From RUG12461 sp045661345 (lineage in GTDB: Bacteria > Bacillota > Clostridia > Lachnospirales > Lachnospiraceae), in contig JAZRFM010000027.1 of the NCBI GenBank assembly GCA_045661345.1, forward strand, positions 124,001-188,000: DNA of 64,000 nucleotides, in the 5' to 3' direction. The notes beneath the pieces were generated by a model, which worked only from the letters and a program-made list of their open reading frames with translations, did no database searches and was not told where the DNA came from. The translations under genes were made by a program, and so were the position numbers. Shown one piece after another: positions 44,252 through 52,433 of the stretch (position 1 is the stretch's first letter; each line of letters begins with the position of its first letter).

Positions 44252-45083
44252 TGAGACAGACCATGGAGGGCCACCCTGATGTCGGATCTCCGAACACCAG
44301 CGTCTTAATGATGATAAAGATGATCAGGAAAAAAGCCACGCCGCAGAACGCGGATCCGATCACGGAGGAAACCACAAGGGGTGTGGTGGAGAAAGAAAAA
44401 ATCCCTTCCATCGCATAAAAAAACAGCTTTCCGAAGGACCACTTGGTCTCTCCCGCCGCCCGTTCGCGGTTCTCAAACTCCAGCCACTTCCGCCGGAAAC
44501 CGACCCATCCGGAAATACCCTTGTAAAAGCGGTTGTATTCCCCCAGGGAAAGAATCGCTTCCTTCACCTTCCGGTTCATCATCTGGTAATCTCTGGCACC
44601 GTCCGCCAGATCGACGGCGCTCATCCTGCGCATCATCCCGTAAAACCTGCGGGCAAAAAAAGAGCGGATCTTCGGCTCGCCCTTTCTGGAGACCCTCCGG
44701 CTGCAGACGATATCGACTTCTCCGGAAGCGAGGAGCGCATACATCTCCGGCAAAAGCTCCGGCGGATCCTGCAGATCCACATCCATGACTGCGGTAAATT
44801 TCCCTTTTGCATGGGAAAGTCCCGCGTAGATCGCGGCTTCCTTCCCGAAATTTCTGGAGAAAGAAAGGTAATGCACCTCCGAATCCTTTGCGGATAAAGC
44901 CTTTATCACAGATAACGTCTTGTCTTCGGATCCGTCATCCACGAACAGGTACTCCAGGCTCACCGGCCCTTTTCCTCCCGCGCCGATCTGATCTCTCAGC
45001 TCTTCGATCGCCCTGTAAAAAATCTCCACCACCGGTTCTTCGTTATAGACCGGTACCACGATGGTCAGATCAACCTTTGCCAT
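44025..45083 (-). CDS. Polyprenyl-phosphate glycosyltransferase (GT2, GtrB/DPM-like)
   Basis: 352 residues. GT-A domain with LTIVVPVYNEEPVVEIFY, FVDDGSEDKT and VMDVDLQDPPELLPEM, then two membrane segments (about 228-260 and 275-300), the layout of enzymes that move a sugar to undecaprenyl phosphate for use outside the membrane. Conserved sequence ends at about residue 312 (KGRPLYLIREKKT); the last ~40 residues are Pro/Lys-rich and overlap the end of the convergent acyltransferase gene. It may supply a lipid-linked sugar for glycan side chains. Confidence 0.9.
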   Translation of the reverse strand: MAKVDLTIVVPVYNEEPVVEIFYRAIEELRDQIGAGGKGPVSLEYLFVDDGSEDKTLSVIKALSAKDSEVHYLSFSRNFGKEAAIYAGLSHAKGKFTAVMDVDLQDPPELLPEMYALLASGEVDIVCSRRVSRKGEPKIRSFFARRFYGMMRRMSAVDLADGARDYQMMNRKVKEAILSLGEYNRFYKGISGWVGFRRKWLEFENRERAAGETKWSFGKLFFYAMEGIFSFSTTPLVVSSVIGSAFCGVAFFLIIFIIIKTLVFGDPTSGWPSMVCLIMMVSGVQLLCIGILGQYLAKTYLETKGRPLYLIREKKTRGKKRKCNALSAETPPAPGKTKSEIPPPENTTAAEP

Positions 45084-45233
45084 GCCCTCTCCCCGGCGCG
45101 CAACGGTATGCGCACTTCTCCTTAAGTATATCTATTCTGCCCGCAATCCGCAATCCGATTAAATCCATATTTAATATACTGTCTTTTGTTGATACTTTTC
45201 AAAAAAAGACTGGATTTTTTCAGATAATTCCTA

Positions 45234-45239
45234 TATAAT
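45234..45239 (+). promoter_or_regulatory. Perfect -10 box upstream of the charged protein
   Basis: TATAAT (45234-45239) inside an A+T-rich stretch, about 95 bases before the start at 45335. No convincing -35 box lies 16-18 bases upstream. The rest of 45084-45334 holds no gene that I can support. Confidence 0.4.
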
Positions 45240-45334
45240 ATATAAAAGCTATGTCGTCCTGTCGTAAAACACCGCGCGCAAGCACGTTCATAGCTTCTCC
45301 ATGATGGCTTGTTTTCAGGAAAGAAGGGATTCTT

Positions 45335-46258
45335 ATGGCAGATGTAAACATGAACGGATTCACCCCCGTCACACAGCCGGTTCAGACACAGACCACTCTC
45401 CGTCCGGATCAGGCGCAAAATGATCAGAAGACACAGGCAGACCGTGGAAAGGCCCCGGAGAAAGCGCTGGAAAATGTGGTATCCGTTTCCAAGGACGGCG
45501 ACACCGTACAGGCCAGCCCCGACGGCGTGGACAAACTGACAGAGGAGTCTTCTGTCAAGGTTACTGCCGGTGACAGGGATGCCGCGAAAGCGGTCTGGAA
45601 GGAAGATGATTTCCGCACGGAGGATGCGGACGCACGCGCCAAAGAAACCGGCGGTCAGACACAGGCAGGACAGATCGACCGCGCGCAGGACACAGCGGAT
45701 CGCAACAGGGACGAAGCCAGCCGTGTCGATGCCGCAGATGACCGTGCCAGAGAAGCCAGAGACCGCGCCAGTGAAAAGAATGAAACTAACGCGCTGGAGC
45801 GCCTGAAGGAATCACAGGAGAAGCGCACGGAGCTGATCAAGGCGGCGCAGGAAGCACAGGAGAAGCGTGCGGAAGCATTGAAAGCGGCTCCCGAGAAGCA
45901 GGAGGCTTCCGAGCCGGTACGGGTAGACGTGGGCGAAGACTCCCCGGACCGCAAGGTCAACACCTATGCCGGGATCAGTGATCAGCAGCTCTCCGAGATG
46001 TACCGCGAGGGCGAGATCAGCAAATACTCCTACGATAAAGAGATTTCCGCCAGAGAACAGCGTGCGGAAGAGATGAAGGAAAACAATTCCGCTCTGAACG
46101 AGGAGATGGCAGCCGAAGCGGGTATTGCAAACCGCACCCTGCAGAACTTCAACGCCATTGAGAGTGCCTACACCAAGGAGCAGACCATTGAGGAAGCCCG
46201 GGAGGCGACCCAGCGTCTGGAGGCCATGGACACCGTCCAGAAGATCATGACACAGTAG
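45335..46258 (+). CDS. Highly charged coiled-coil protein of unknown function
   Basis: 307 residues, no Cys, no signal peptide or membrane segment, very rich in Glu, Asp, Lys, Arg, Ala and Gln. Residues about 80-190 are predicted coiled coil with many Arg/Asp/Glu repeats (ADDRAREARDRASEKNE), and about 205-300 form a second helical region. The N-terminal part has VVSVSKDGDTVQASPDG, a pattern I associate with small unknown proteins of Lachnospiraceae. The ATG follows GAAAGAAGGGA. It has a strong terminator. It stands alone on the plus strand between polysaccharide genes. Confidence 0.75.
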   Translation: MADVNMNGFTPVTQPVQTQTTLRPDQAQNDQKTQADRGKAPEKALENVVSVSKDGDTVQASPDGVDKLTEESSVKVTAGDRDAAKAVWKEDDFRTEDADARAKETGGQTQAGQIDRAQDTADRNRDEASRVDAADDRAREARDRASEKNETNALERLKESQEKRTELIKAAQEAQEKRAEALKAAPEKQEASEPVRVDVGEDSPDRKVNTYAGISDQQLSEMYREGEISKYSYDKEISAREQRAEEMKENNSALNEEMAAEAGIANRTLQNFNAIESAYTKEQTIEEAREATQRLEAMDTVQKIMTQ

Positions 46259-46273
46259 AACTCTTACCAAACG

Positions 46274-46304
46274 AAAGACCATGCATTTTGCATGGTCTTT
46301 TTTG
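46274..46304 (+). terminator. Rho-independent terminator of the charged-protein gene
   Basis: AAAGACCATGCA / TGCATGGTCTTT hairpin with a short T-rich loop, followed by a T6 run. It starts 15 bases after the stop codon; the A-rich left arm could also work on the minus strand. Confidence 0.92.
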
Positions 46305-46327
46305 GTGCCTGTCTTTTTCATGTCTAT

Positions 46328-46622
46328 CTTCCTGCAGCAAAAGGTCAGTCAGCGATTTTCACTATGTGGATTTCCATGAAACTGATGCTCACTGTATTCG
46401 GGGCCTGGATTCTCTAGACATTTGAGCAAGGTTTCCAGCATCATCCGCAACCGGTCGCAACAGCCCTTCCATGGGCCGATGCGACCTGGCTTCGCCATCC
46501 GGGCGAAGCCTCGCTGGACTATGAAACAAACGTCAAGAGAATCCATGCCCCTCATAACGTTCGCACTTATTTCCATGGAAATCCACATATGGGAAGAATA
46601 TGCCCCCTTTTGCTGCAGGAAG
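46328..46622 (-). repeat. Family B structured inverted-repeat element, copy 1 (295 bp)
   Basis: One very long imperfect palindrome. The outer 17-nt arms 46328-46344 and 46606-46622 are perfect complements. A second pair, 46363-46381 with 46570-46589, is nearly perfect. A third, 46400-46415 with 46534-46551, carries GGATTCTCT, shared with 57409-57420. The centre holds GGTCGCA/TGCGACC around a GCCC/GGGC hairpin (46453-46486) and a GGCTTCGCC/GGGCGAAGCC hairpin (46488-46509). It ends two bases before the stop codon of the AlgX-like gene. Confidence 0.9.
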
Positions 46623-46624
46623 CA

Positions 46625-47746
46625 TTACTGGAAATAACGCCAGGACAGGAAATAGCTGAGATAACGCTCGGCGATCTCCATCACGAAGATGTCGGGCTGC
46701 TCGCGTTCGAAGACTTCGTCCTGGGTTGCGAAGATGAAAGAATGGTCGCGACGTTCGGAAACGGTCTCTTTGAAATGACGCGCGAAATATGGGAGCGCCT
46801 GCTCGCCGAAGGAATCGCGGATAAAGAGGACCTTCCGGGGATCCGCGTTTTCATTATCTGAAATGTAACGCACAGTACCGAATTCCGCCTCTTCCAGAAG
46901 CGTCGCCTCTTCCCACGCCGGATCCTCGATATCATATCCCTCGTCATCATGAAGAAATGCGCGGATACAAAGCAGATCCGCGAGATCGTATTCAGATTTG
47001 TTGTTTTCCGTCAAGGTCAGCTCCCACAGGGATGAGGAGGGCATGCCCATGGCATCCAGCAGCTGCTTCACGCCGACGTAAGCCCCCAGATCATTCCAGT
47101 GGGTGTCATAGTGATAGTACAGCATCTGGTCTTCATATTCTTCCTTTTGTACCAGCAGTTCCGGCAGAGGATAGATGACATTGAGATCCGTGTTTTCCGA
47201 CAGGAACTGCATCAGCCCGGATGCCCTGGAGTAGTTCGGGCCGAGAATATAATCCGGCATATTTTCGCTGTAGACATGATCCTTGTCCGGGACGATCAGA
47301 ATCCAGAACTCGCAGCCCTTCTCATTCAGGATACGCGCGGTCTCCAGCAGGTTATTCGTCACCTGTGCCAGATGATCCGGTGAAAAGTAGGCAAACCCTT
47401 TATAATCCATTACGTTTGTGCCGTCATTGGGATCATTGTAAAACATAAAGTTGTTCTTTCCCAGCAATACGCGGCTCGATGCGGAATCAGCAAAAATTCT
47501 GTACAGCCCGTAGTTGTTCAGCGCCACCATCTGATTCCGGAAGGGCATATTCTCATTGTAATAGGCCGTCAGACTGCCGGGATAGTATTCATAGGTCTCC
47601 TTCGTCAGCATTGGAAACCCCATCTTCGCCTTGTTTTCGTAATCCATCTCGGGCAGCTTATCCCTGACCGCGAAAAAGAGGATCGTCGGCGCGATCAGAA
47701 AGCATATAAACATGATTCTCCATGCAAGGGCACGTTTTGTACTCAT
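46625..47746 (-). CDS. AlgX/AlgJ-like membrane protein for polysaccharide O-acetylation
   Basis: 373 residues from ATG 47746, which has AAGGA eight bases upstream; a longer frame would run back through repeat-like DNA. One membrane anchor (about 9-27) is followed by an external SGNH-like domain of the AlgX/AlgJ type: YYHYDTHWNDLGAYVG (Asp 214, His 216) and the nucleophile region FIRDSFGEQALPYF (Ser 312). In known systems this partner takes acetyl groups from an MBOAT protein and places them on a glycan outside the membrane. The MBOAT gene lies just upstream on the same strand. The glycan is unknown. Confidence 0.88.
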   Translation of the reverse strand: MSTKRALAWRIMFICFLIAPTILFFAVRDKLPEMDYENKAKMGFPMLTKETYEYYPGSLTAYYNENMPFRNQMVALNNYGLYRIFADSASSRVLLGKNNFMFYNDPNDGTNVMDYKGFAYFSPDHLAQVTNNLLETARILNEKGCEFWILIVPDKDHVYSENMPDYILGPNYSRASGLMQFLSENTDLNVIYPLPELLVQKEEYEDQMLYYHYDTHWNDLGAYVGVKQLLDAMGMPSSSLWELTLTENNKSEYDLADLLCIRAFLHDDEGYDIEDPAWEEATLLEEAEFGTVRYISDNENADPRKVLFIRDSFGEQALPYFARHFKETVSERRDHSFIFATQDEVFEREQPDIFVMEIAERYLSYFLSWRYFQ

Positions 47747-47875
47747 ACCAGTCATCCTTATGATTTTTTGCAGTTCCCTCTGCCTACGCCTGCAGAGTTC
47801 CGTCGGCGGAGCCGCCGTCACTGGAGTCGCCGCCTGGGCTGTCAGGGTTCCCTCGCAGGAACGCTCCCGCTCTAT
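47747..47875. other. Intergenic, no gene seen
   Basis: GC-rich stretch with short inverted repeats (for example GTCGGCGG..CCGCCG near 47811). An open frame crosses it, but it has no ribosome binding site and no family match. Confidence 0.4.
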
Positions 47876-47932
47876 GGAAAACGCAGCGGTTCTAAATGAG
47901 TAAAGAACACTCATTAAGAACCGGCGTTTTCC
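47876..47932. repeat. 57-nt hairpin between the MBOAT and AlgX-like genes
   Basis: Arms GGAAAACGC..CGGTTCT..AATGAGT and ACTCATT..AGAACCG..GCGTTTTCC pair with only small bulges, leaving a seven-base loop. No T-run follows on either strand, so it is more likely an mRNA processing or stability element, or a mobile fragment, than a terminator. Confidence 0.75.
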
Positions 47933-47943
47933 GAGGTCCTGCT

Positions 47944-48089
47944 CCGGAACCCTGCCAATCCAAACGGCTCCGAAATCTTGCCAGTGGCACCCTGCCGACC
48001 CAGGCGTCTCCGAAATCTTGCCAGCGGAACCCTGCCGACCCAGACAGCTCCGAAATCTTGCCAGCGGAACCCTGCCGACCCAGACGGCG
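47944..48089. repeat. 40-bp tandem repeat, about 3.6 copies
   Basis: Units start at 47970, 48010 and 48050, each beginning CCGAAATCTTGCCAG; a partial unit (47944-47969) precedes them. Units differ at a few positions. The array begins seven bases after the MBOAT stop. The repeats have no spacers, so this is not a CRISPR array. Confidence 0.9.
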
Positions 48090-48096
48090 ACTACGT

Positions 48097-49500
48097 TTAA
48101 AAACGAAAGTAAATGAACGGGTTATAGGTGTTGGCGGCAAGACTCAGGATCGAGAGGAAGAACACACCTCCGCAGAAAACCATGTCAAGCCAGCCGTAGC
48201 GGATGTATTTGAAGGTCTTCTGGAAAAACCGCTGAAACAAAAGCTGCACCGGTCCCATCAGAAGAATCCCGACGATCATCGCGATCACCATCCGGTGGGT
48301 GATGAGCTCCCAGATGGAATAGGCACTCAGGGTGTACAGCCAGGGCGTGAACAGTCGTTTCAGGATCTCAAAGGTGACCTCCACATTGACAACGCGAAAC
48401 AGGATCCACCCGATCATGACCGCCAGACTCGTGTAGATCCAGCCCAGGGGCGGACATTTTCGCAGCACCTTTCCCCAGCCGATCCGCTCGATCACCTGCA
48501 GGAGCCCGTGCCACAGACCCCAGACGATGAAGGCTGCATCCGCACCGTGCCACAGGCCCGTCACCGCAAAAACGATGAGAAGGTTCACGTAGGTACGCCC
48601 CTGCCCTTTACGGTTGCCGCCCAGGGGGATGTACACGTATTCGCGGAACCAGGCGCCGAGGGAAATATGCCAGCGCCTCCAGAATTCCTGGATGGAGGTG
48701 GACACATAGGGGTAGCGGAAGTTTTCCGTAATGCTGAAGCCGAACATCTTGGAAAGACCGATGGCCATATCGGAATAGCCGGAAAAATCGTAGTAGATCT
48801 GCAGCATGTAGCCGATGGCCGCAACCCACGCCATTTTGCCGGTGATATACATGGTCTGCAGACCGTAGATCTGATCAACACCGAAGGCGATGGTGTTTGC
48901 AATGAGCACCTTTTTTCCGAGACCGTAAATAAACCGCCTGATCCCGAGGGCCGTCTTTTCCGGCGTCATCGTGCGGTCATGGATCTGGGAGCGGATGTCC
49001 TTATATTTCACGATGGGTCCCGCGATGAGCTGCGGGAAAAAGGAAATGTAAAGGGCGACATTCAGGATGTTTTTTTCCTCCGGATACTCGCCACGATAAT
49101 AATCGAACACATAGCTCATGGCCTGGAAGGTGAAGAAGGAAATACCGATGGGGAGGGCGATCTCCGCCGGTGCAAACACCTCATGGTTGGCGATGCGGTT
49201 GATGATGTTGATGATGAAATCCGTGTATTTGTATATGCCAAGCATGCCGACGTTGAAAACCACCGTCAGCACAAGAAGCAGTTTTTTGATACGGGGGAAA
49301 CGCGCCATCAAAAGCACGATCAGCCAGTTGACAAAAATCGCAAGGAGCATCAGCACAATGTAGCGCGGCTCGCCCCATGCGTAAAAAACCAGACTTGCGA
49401 CCAGAAGCAGCAGATTCTGCCCGCCTTTTTTGATGATTCTGGATAGGATCAGCACAATCGGCAGAAATACCCAGAGAAAGAACATTGATGAGAATAACAT
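48097..49500 (-). CDS. MBOAT O-acyltransferase (AlgI-like)
   Basis: 467 residues from ATG 49500, which has AAGGA six bases upstream; 35 further in-frame codons overlap the previous gene. About ten membrane segments. The AlgI/DltB-type motifs are present: LPIGISFFTFQAMSYVFDYY, YYDFSGYSDMAIG, EFWRRWHISL (His 278) and the catalytic GLWHG (His 318). It would carry acyl groups across the membrane to the AlgX-like partner encoded next. A dltABCD context is absent, so teichoic acid alanylation is unlikely. Confidence 0.95.
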   Translation of the reverse strand: MLFSSMFFLWVFLPIVLILSRIIKKGGQNLLLLVASLVFYAWGEPRYIVLMLLAIFVNWLIVLLMARFPRIKKLLLVLTVVFNVGMLGIYKYTDFIINIINRIANHEVFAPAEIALPIGISFFTFQAMSYVFDYYRGEYPEEKNILNVALYISFFPQLIAGPIVKYKDIRSQIHDRTMTPEKTALGIRRFIYGLGKKVLIANTIAFGVDQIYGLQTMYITGKMAWVAAIGYMLQIYYDFSGYSDMAIGLSKMFGFSITENFRYPYVSTSIQEFWRRWHISLGAWFREYVYIPLGGNRKGQGRTYVNLLIVFAVTGLWHGADAAFIVWGLWHGLLQVIERIGWGKVLRKCPPLGWIYTSLAVMIGWILFRVVNVEVTFEILKRLFTPWLYTLSAYSIWELITHRMVIAMIVGILLMGPVQLLFQRFFQKTFKYIRYGWLDMVFCGGVFFLSILSLAANTYNPFIYFRF

Positions 49501-49511
49501 AGCTATCCTTA

Positions 49512-50411
49512 TTAAAGCATCTTGTTGCAGAGATAAAGGAACCGCACCACGATCTGATCCAGGGGCTTCTGCCGGTAGATTTCCCGGTTGAAGACCAGTT
49601 TCCAACGGGCGCCGATACTGTGTTCCGAGGAAAGGAGGAGGTCAACCAGCGCATCCTTTTCCGGAACCCCGCAAAACCGCGCCTGAAAATCCTTTAACTG
49701 CGCGCCGAGACAGCCTCTGGTTTTCTTCAGAAACTCCCACTTGTTTTTGATCATCTGAATCGCCGAGCGGCTGCTGCCGAGCTCGTTGTCCGCGTGCTGA
49801 CGGTACAGGATGTACGCGTTTTTGTCGAAGATCATGGTCCCGAGATAGGTCGCCACCAGATAGCACCACCAGTCATGCCAGATCGCATGTGGCGGAATTC
49901 CTTTTCCCACGACGACGTCCCGCAGCTCCCGGTTCATGAGCACCGTACAGCCGGTGCACATACTCTCGATCACGGCGTTTCCGAATCCCGGTACCGGCTC
50001 CGGCACGGTCTCTCCGGGCAGCTCCTTCAGATCATCATCCACCAGCTTCTGGTTGCTGCAGTAAAGCGCCGGTCCGGTGCAGGGAGCCAGCTTTTCCGCC
50101 GCGCGTTCCACCTTCTCCGGAAGCCAGAAATCATCCTGATCGGAAAACCCGATGTAGTCCGCATCGCTGTATGTCAGGAGCTTTAAAAAGCTTTGTACGA
50201 GACCGATGTTTTCCTCCCGGTACACCTTTACATTCGGATGTGCCTTTTCATACTCTGTAAGAATGGACAGGGTCTGATCGGAGGAACCGTCGTCCCGCAC
50301 CAGGATCTCCAGATTTTCCCAGGTCTGGGCAAGTATGCTGTCCAGCTGGGTGCGGATATATTTTTCACCATTGTAGGCAGATAACAGGATCTGCACTTTT
50401 TTCTGTGTCAT
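49512..50411 (-). CDS. GT2 glycosyltransferase, rhamnosyltransferase-like
   Basis: 299 residues. N-terminal GT-A domain: VQILLSAYNGEKYIRTQLDS, VRDDGSSDQT and the metal-binding GFSDQDDFWLPEKV (about 88-101), which is the pattern of rhamnosyl- and related transferases. The last ~90 residues are helical and basic. It starts six bases after the carbamate kinase gene and ends 11 bases before the MBOAT start. Its paralogue is at 57671-58390. The sugar is not readable from sequence. Confidence 0.9.
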   Translation of the reverse strand: MTQKKVQILLSAYNGEKYIRTQLDSILAQTWENLEILVRDDGSSDQTLSILTEYEKAHPNVKVYREENIGLVQSFLKLLTYSDADYIGFSDQDDFWLPEKVERAAEKLAPCTGPALYCSNQKLVDDDLKELPGETVPEPVPGFGNAVIESMCTGCTVLMNRELRDVVVGKGIPPHAIWHDWWCYLVATYLGTMIFDKNAYILYRQHADNELGSSRSAIQMIKNKWEFLKKTRGCLGAQLKDFQARFCGVPEKDALVDLLLSSEHSIGARWKLVFNREIYRQKPLDQIVVRFLYLCNKML

Positions 50412-50417
50412 AAATAC

Positions 50418-51347
50418 CTACTTTATGATCGTCGTCCCGGTCTGTCCCCGCAGCGCTTCCACCGCGTGCGCAGGATCTGTGATCATGACCTTCCGGACGG
50501 CAGAATCCCCGATAAACTGGATGCCAGCCTCGATCTTCGGTGCCATGGTGCCCTCGCCGAACTCCCCTGCCGCAAGATATTTCGCAGCTTCTGCTGTGGT
50601 CATCTGCTCAATCGGGGCCTCCTGCTCCGTCTCAAAGCCCGTGCAGACTTTTTCCACGCCGGTCAAGATCAAAAAGAGATCCGCCTCCAGAAGCTCTGCG
50701 AGCTTCCCGGCCGCCAGATCCTTCTCGATCACGGCACTGGCACCCCGTAAGCGGTCTCCCTGCATCAGAACGGGAATCCCCCCGCCGCCGCAGGCGATCA
50801 CAATCTGATCCGCGTCCACCAGGGTCCGGATCGCATCCAGCTCCACAATATCAATGGGCTTCGGCGCGGCCACGATCCGGCGGTAGCCGCCCTCCACCTC
50901 CGTTACGCTGTTTCCCTTTTTTTCCTCTGTCTCGGCCTCTTCCGCCGTCATGATGCGGCCGATGATCTTGGTGGGATGATAAAAGGCTTCGTCATAAGGA
51001 TCCACGCACACCTGTGTCAGGATCGTGGAAACCGTCCGGTAGATCCCCCGGGAAAGGAGGGCCTCGCGAAGGGCGTTCTGCAGGTCATAGCCGATATAGC
51101 CCTGACTCATGGCAGAGCATACGGACATGGGAGCCATGGTATATTCCGGATAACTCCGCCCGAATTCATTCATCGCCGCATGGATCATACCCACCTGGGG
51201 GCCGTTGCTGTGGGTCACCACGATCCTCAGATCATCCGACACCAGCGCCGCCAGTGCTTTTGCGGTTCGTTTCACGGCTTCCTGCTGCTGCGGAAGCGTT
51301 CTGCCGAGGGCTTCATGTCCGAGAGCCACCACAATCTTTTTTTTCAT
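50418..51347 (-). CDS. arcC: Carbamate kinase
   Basis: Makes ATP from carbamoyl phosphate and ADP, releasing ammonia and CO2 (reversible). The 309-residue protein matches the family along its length: VVALGHEALGRT, VVTHSNGPQVG, PTKIIGRIMT, IVIACGGGGIPV and the ADP-binding LILTGVEKV. The usual GGNAL at the start reads GHEAL. No arginine deiminase, ornithine carbamoyltransferase or agmatine gene lies in the window; it sits between an SGNH-like gene and a glycosyltransferase gene, so its link to this operon is unclear. Confidence 0.93.
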   Translation of the reverse strand: MKKKIVVALGHEALGRTLPQQQEAVKRTAKALAALVSDDLRIVVTHSNGPQVGMIHAAMNEFGRSYPEYTMAPMSVCSAMSQGYIGYDLQNALREALLSRGIYRTVSTILTQVCVDPYDEAFYHPTKIIGRIMTAEEAETEEKKGNSVTEVEGGYRRIVAAPKPIDIVELDAIRTLVDADQIVIACGGGGIPVLMQGDRLRGASAVIEKDLAAGKLAELLEADLFLILTGVEKVCTGFETEQEAPIEQMTTAEAAKYLAAGEFGEGTMAPKIEAGIQFIGDSAVRKVMITDPAHAVEALRGQTGTTIIK

Positions 51348-51393
51348 GTACGTACCCTTTTTGTGAAACTATGTTTCCCTTTACTGCGGTTCC

Positions 51394-52404
51394 CTAATTT
51401 GCCGGCTGCGCGGCATTCTGATCCTGGGTCTGTCCCTGTCCGTCTGCCGGCTCCACAGATACAGCCGTGGCACCCGCCGTATCATCCCAGTAGTTCAGGG
51501 CCGCATAGACCTTATCCGCCATGTACTGATGGCCGGAGTCACCCGGATGCTTTGCGGCACCGGCATGTTCCACCGTATGCTGCTGCCCGTCGTCTCCGTA
51601 GACCACCGTACCGAGACCGCACTGGTAGGCCGGGTTGTCGCGGATCTCGGACATGTCCACGTAGGGCACGCCGGCTGTCACGCAGGCCGCCATCTTCAGC
51701 TCATCCCTCGGCGGAAAGTTCCAGACATCCCCCAGCACCATGACATGCGCATTGGGGGCACGCTGCTGGATATAACGGATCAGCTCGATATAGTCGTTTT
51801 CAAAGGTGGTCATATCGTAGCAGTCCTCGCCAAGCTGGATCGTGACAAGGTTTAAGGTATCATCCAGATAATTATCCAGCAGGGTCAGGGTCTGTGCCCG
51901 GTCATAGCTTTGGGTCTCCCAGGTGGAAATATTGAGAATCTGCATGGTGACCGGTCCGAAATAATTGGCAAGCTTTCCGGCTACGAGATGGGGATAGTCC
52001 TTCTCCGCCTTGGTGGCGGCCATCCCCCAGGTGCCCCACCAGTAATCGCAGACGGTATGCTTCGTGATACTGTTGCCAAGGGCGAGATAATTGAAGGTAT
52101 CGGGGTCATACATCCCTTTATAGCCATCCGTTTCTGTTTCCGTTTCTGCCTCCGTCGTCTCCGTCGAAGCCGTCACCACTTCTCCTGTGGGACTGTCCCC
52201 CGGTTTTTCCAGGGAGGACCGGGACATCGACGCCAGCTTCTCGTTCAGGCCCTCCACCTCTGTGGTCAGTGCCGTGATCTGCTGCGCCAGCTGATTCTGA
52301 CGGTTTATGCTGATCAGAAACAGCGCCCCCATGATCACAGCCAGTGCGACGATGGATGCCATGAGAACGGCAAGAAAGGCAACTACCCGTTTTCTGTTTT
52401 TCAT
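51394..52404 (-). CDS. Membrane-anchored SGNH-hydrolase-like protein 2
   Basis: 336 residues: membrane anchor (about 8-32), coiled coil (about 36-60), a Thr/Glu-rich linker (about 70-95), then an SGNH-like domain and a Gln/Asp-rich tail. Block I is ALGNSIT (Ser 112). Block III reads LGED (Asp 194 where Asn is expected). Block V has His 286 in KHPGD, but the Asp three residues before it is Ala 283. It shares many segments with the protein at 42221-43075 (WWG.WGMAA, GAA.HP.D.G). With two catalytic positions changed it may bind, not cut. It lies 29 bases after htrA. Confidence 0.82.
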   Translation of the reverse strand: MKNRKRVVAFLAVLMASIVALAVIMGALFLISINRQNQLAQQITALTTEVEGLNEKLASMSRSSLEKPGDSPTGEVVTASTETTEAETETETDGYKGMYDPDTFNYLALGNSITKHTVCDYWWGTWGMAATKAEKDYPHLVAGKLANYFGPVTMQILNISTWETQSYDRAQTLTLLDNYLDDTLNLVTIQLGEDCYDMTTFENDYIELIRYIQQRAPNAHVMVLGDVWNFPPRDELKMAACVTAGVPYVDMSEIRDNPAYQCGLGTVVYGDDGQQHTVEHAGAAKHPGDSGHQYMADKVYAALNYWDDTAGATAVSVEPADGQGQTQDQNAAQPAN

Positions 52405-52433
52405 ACTGCTTCCTCTTCTTTCTTTTCCGGCAC

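Noticed and set aside
47944..48089. CRISPR array
   Set aside because: The repeats are directly contiguous with no unique spacers and no cas gene is near.
47892..48140. Open frame across the 40-bp tandem repeats
   Set aside because: The unit is not a multiple of three, so copies are read in different frames; no ribosome binding site; it overlaps the end of the MBOAT gene.
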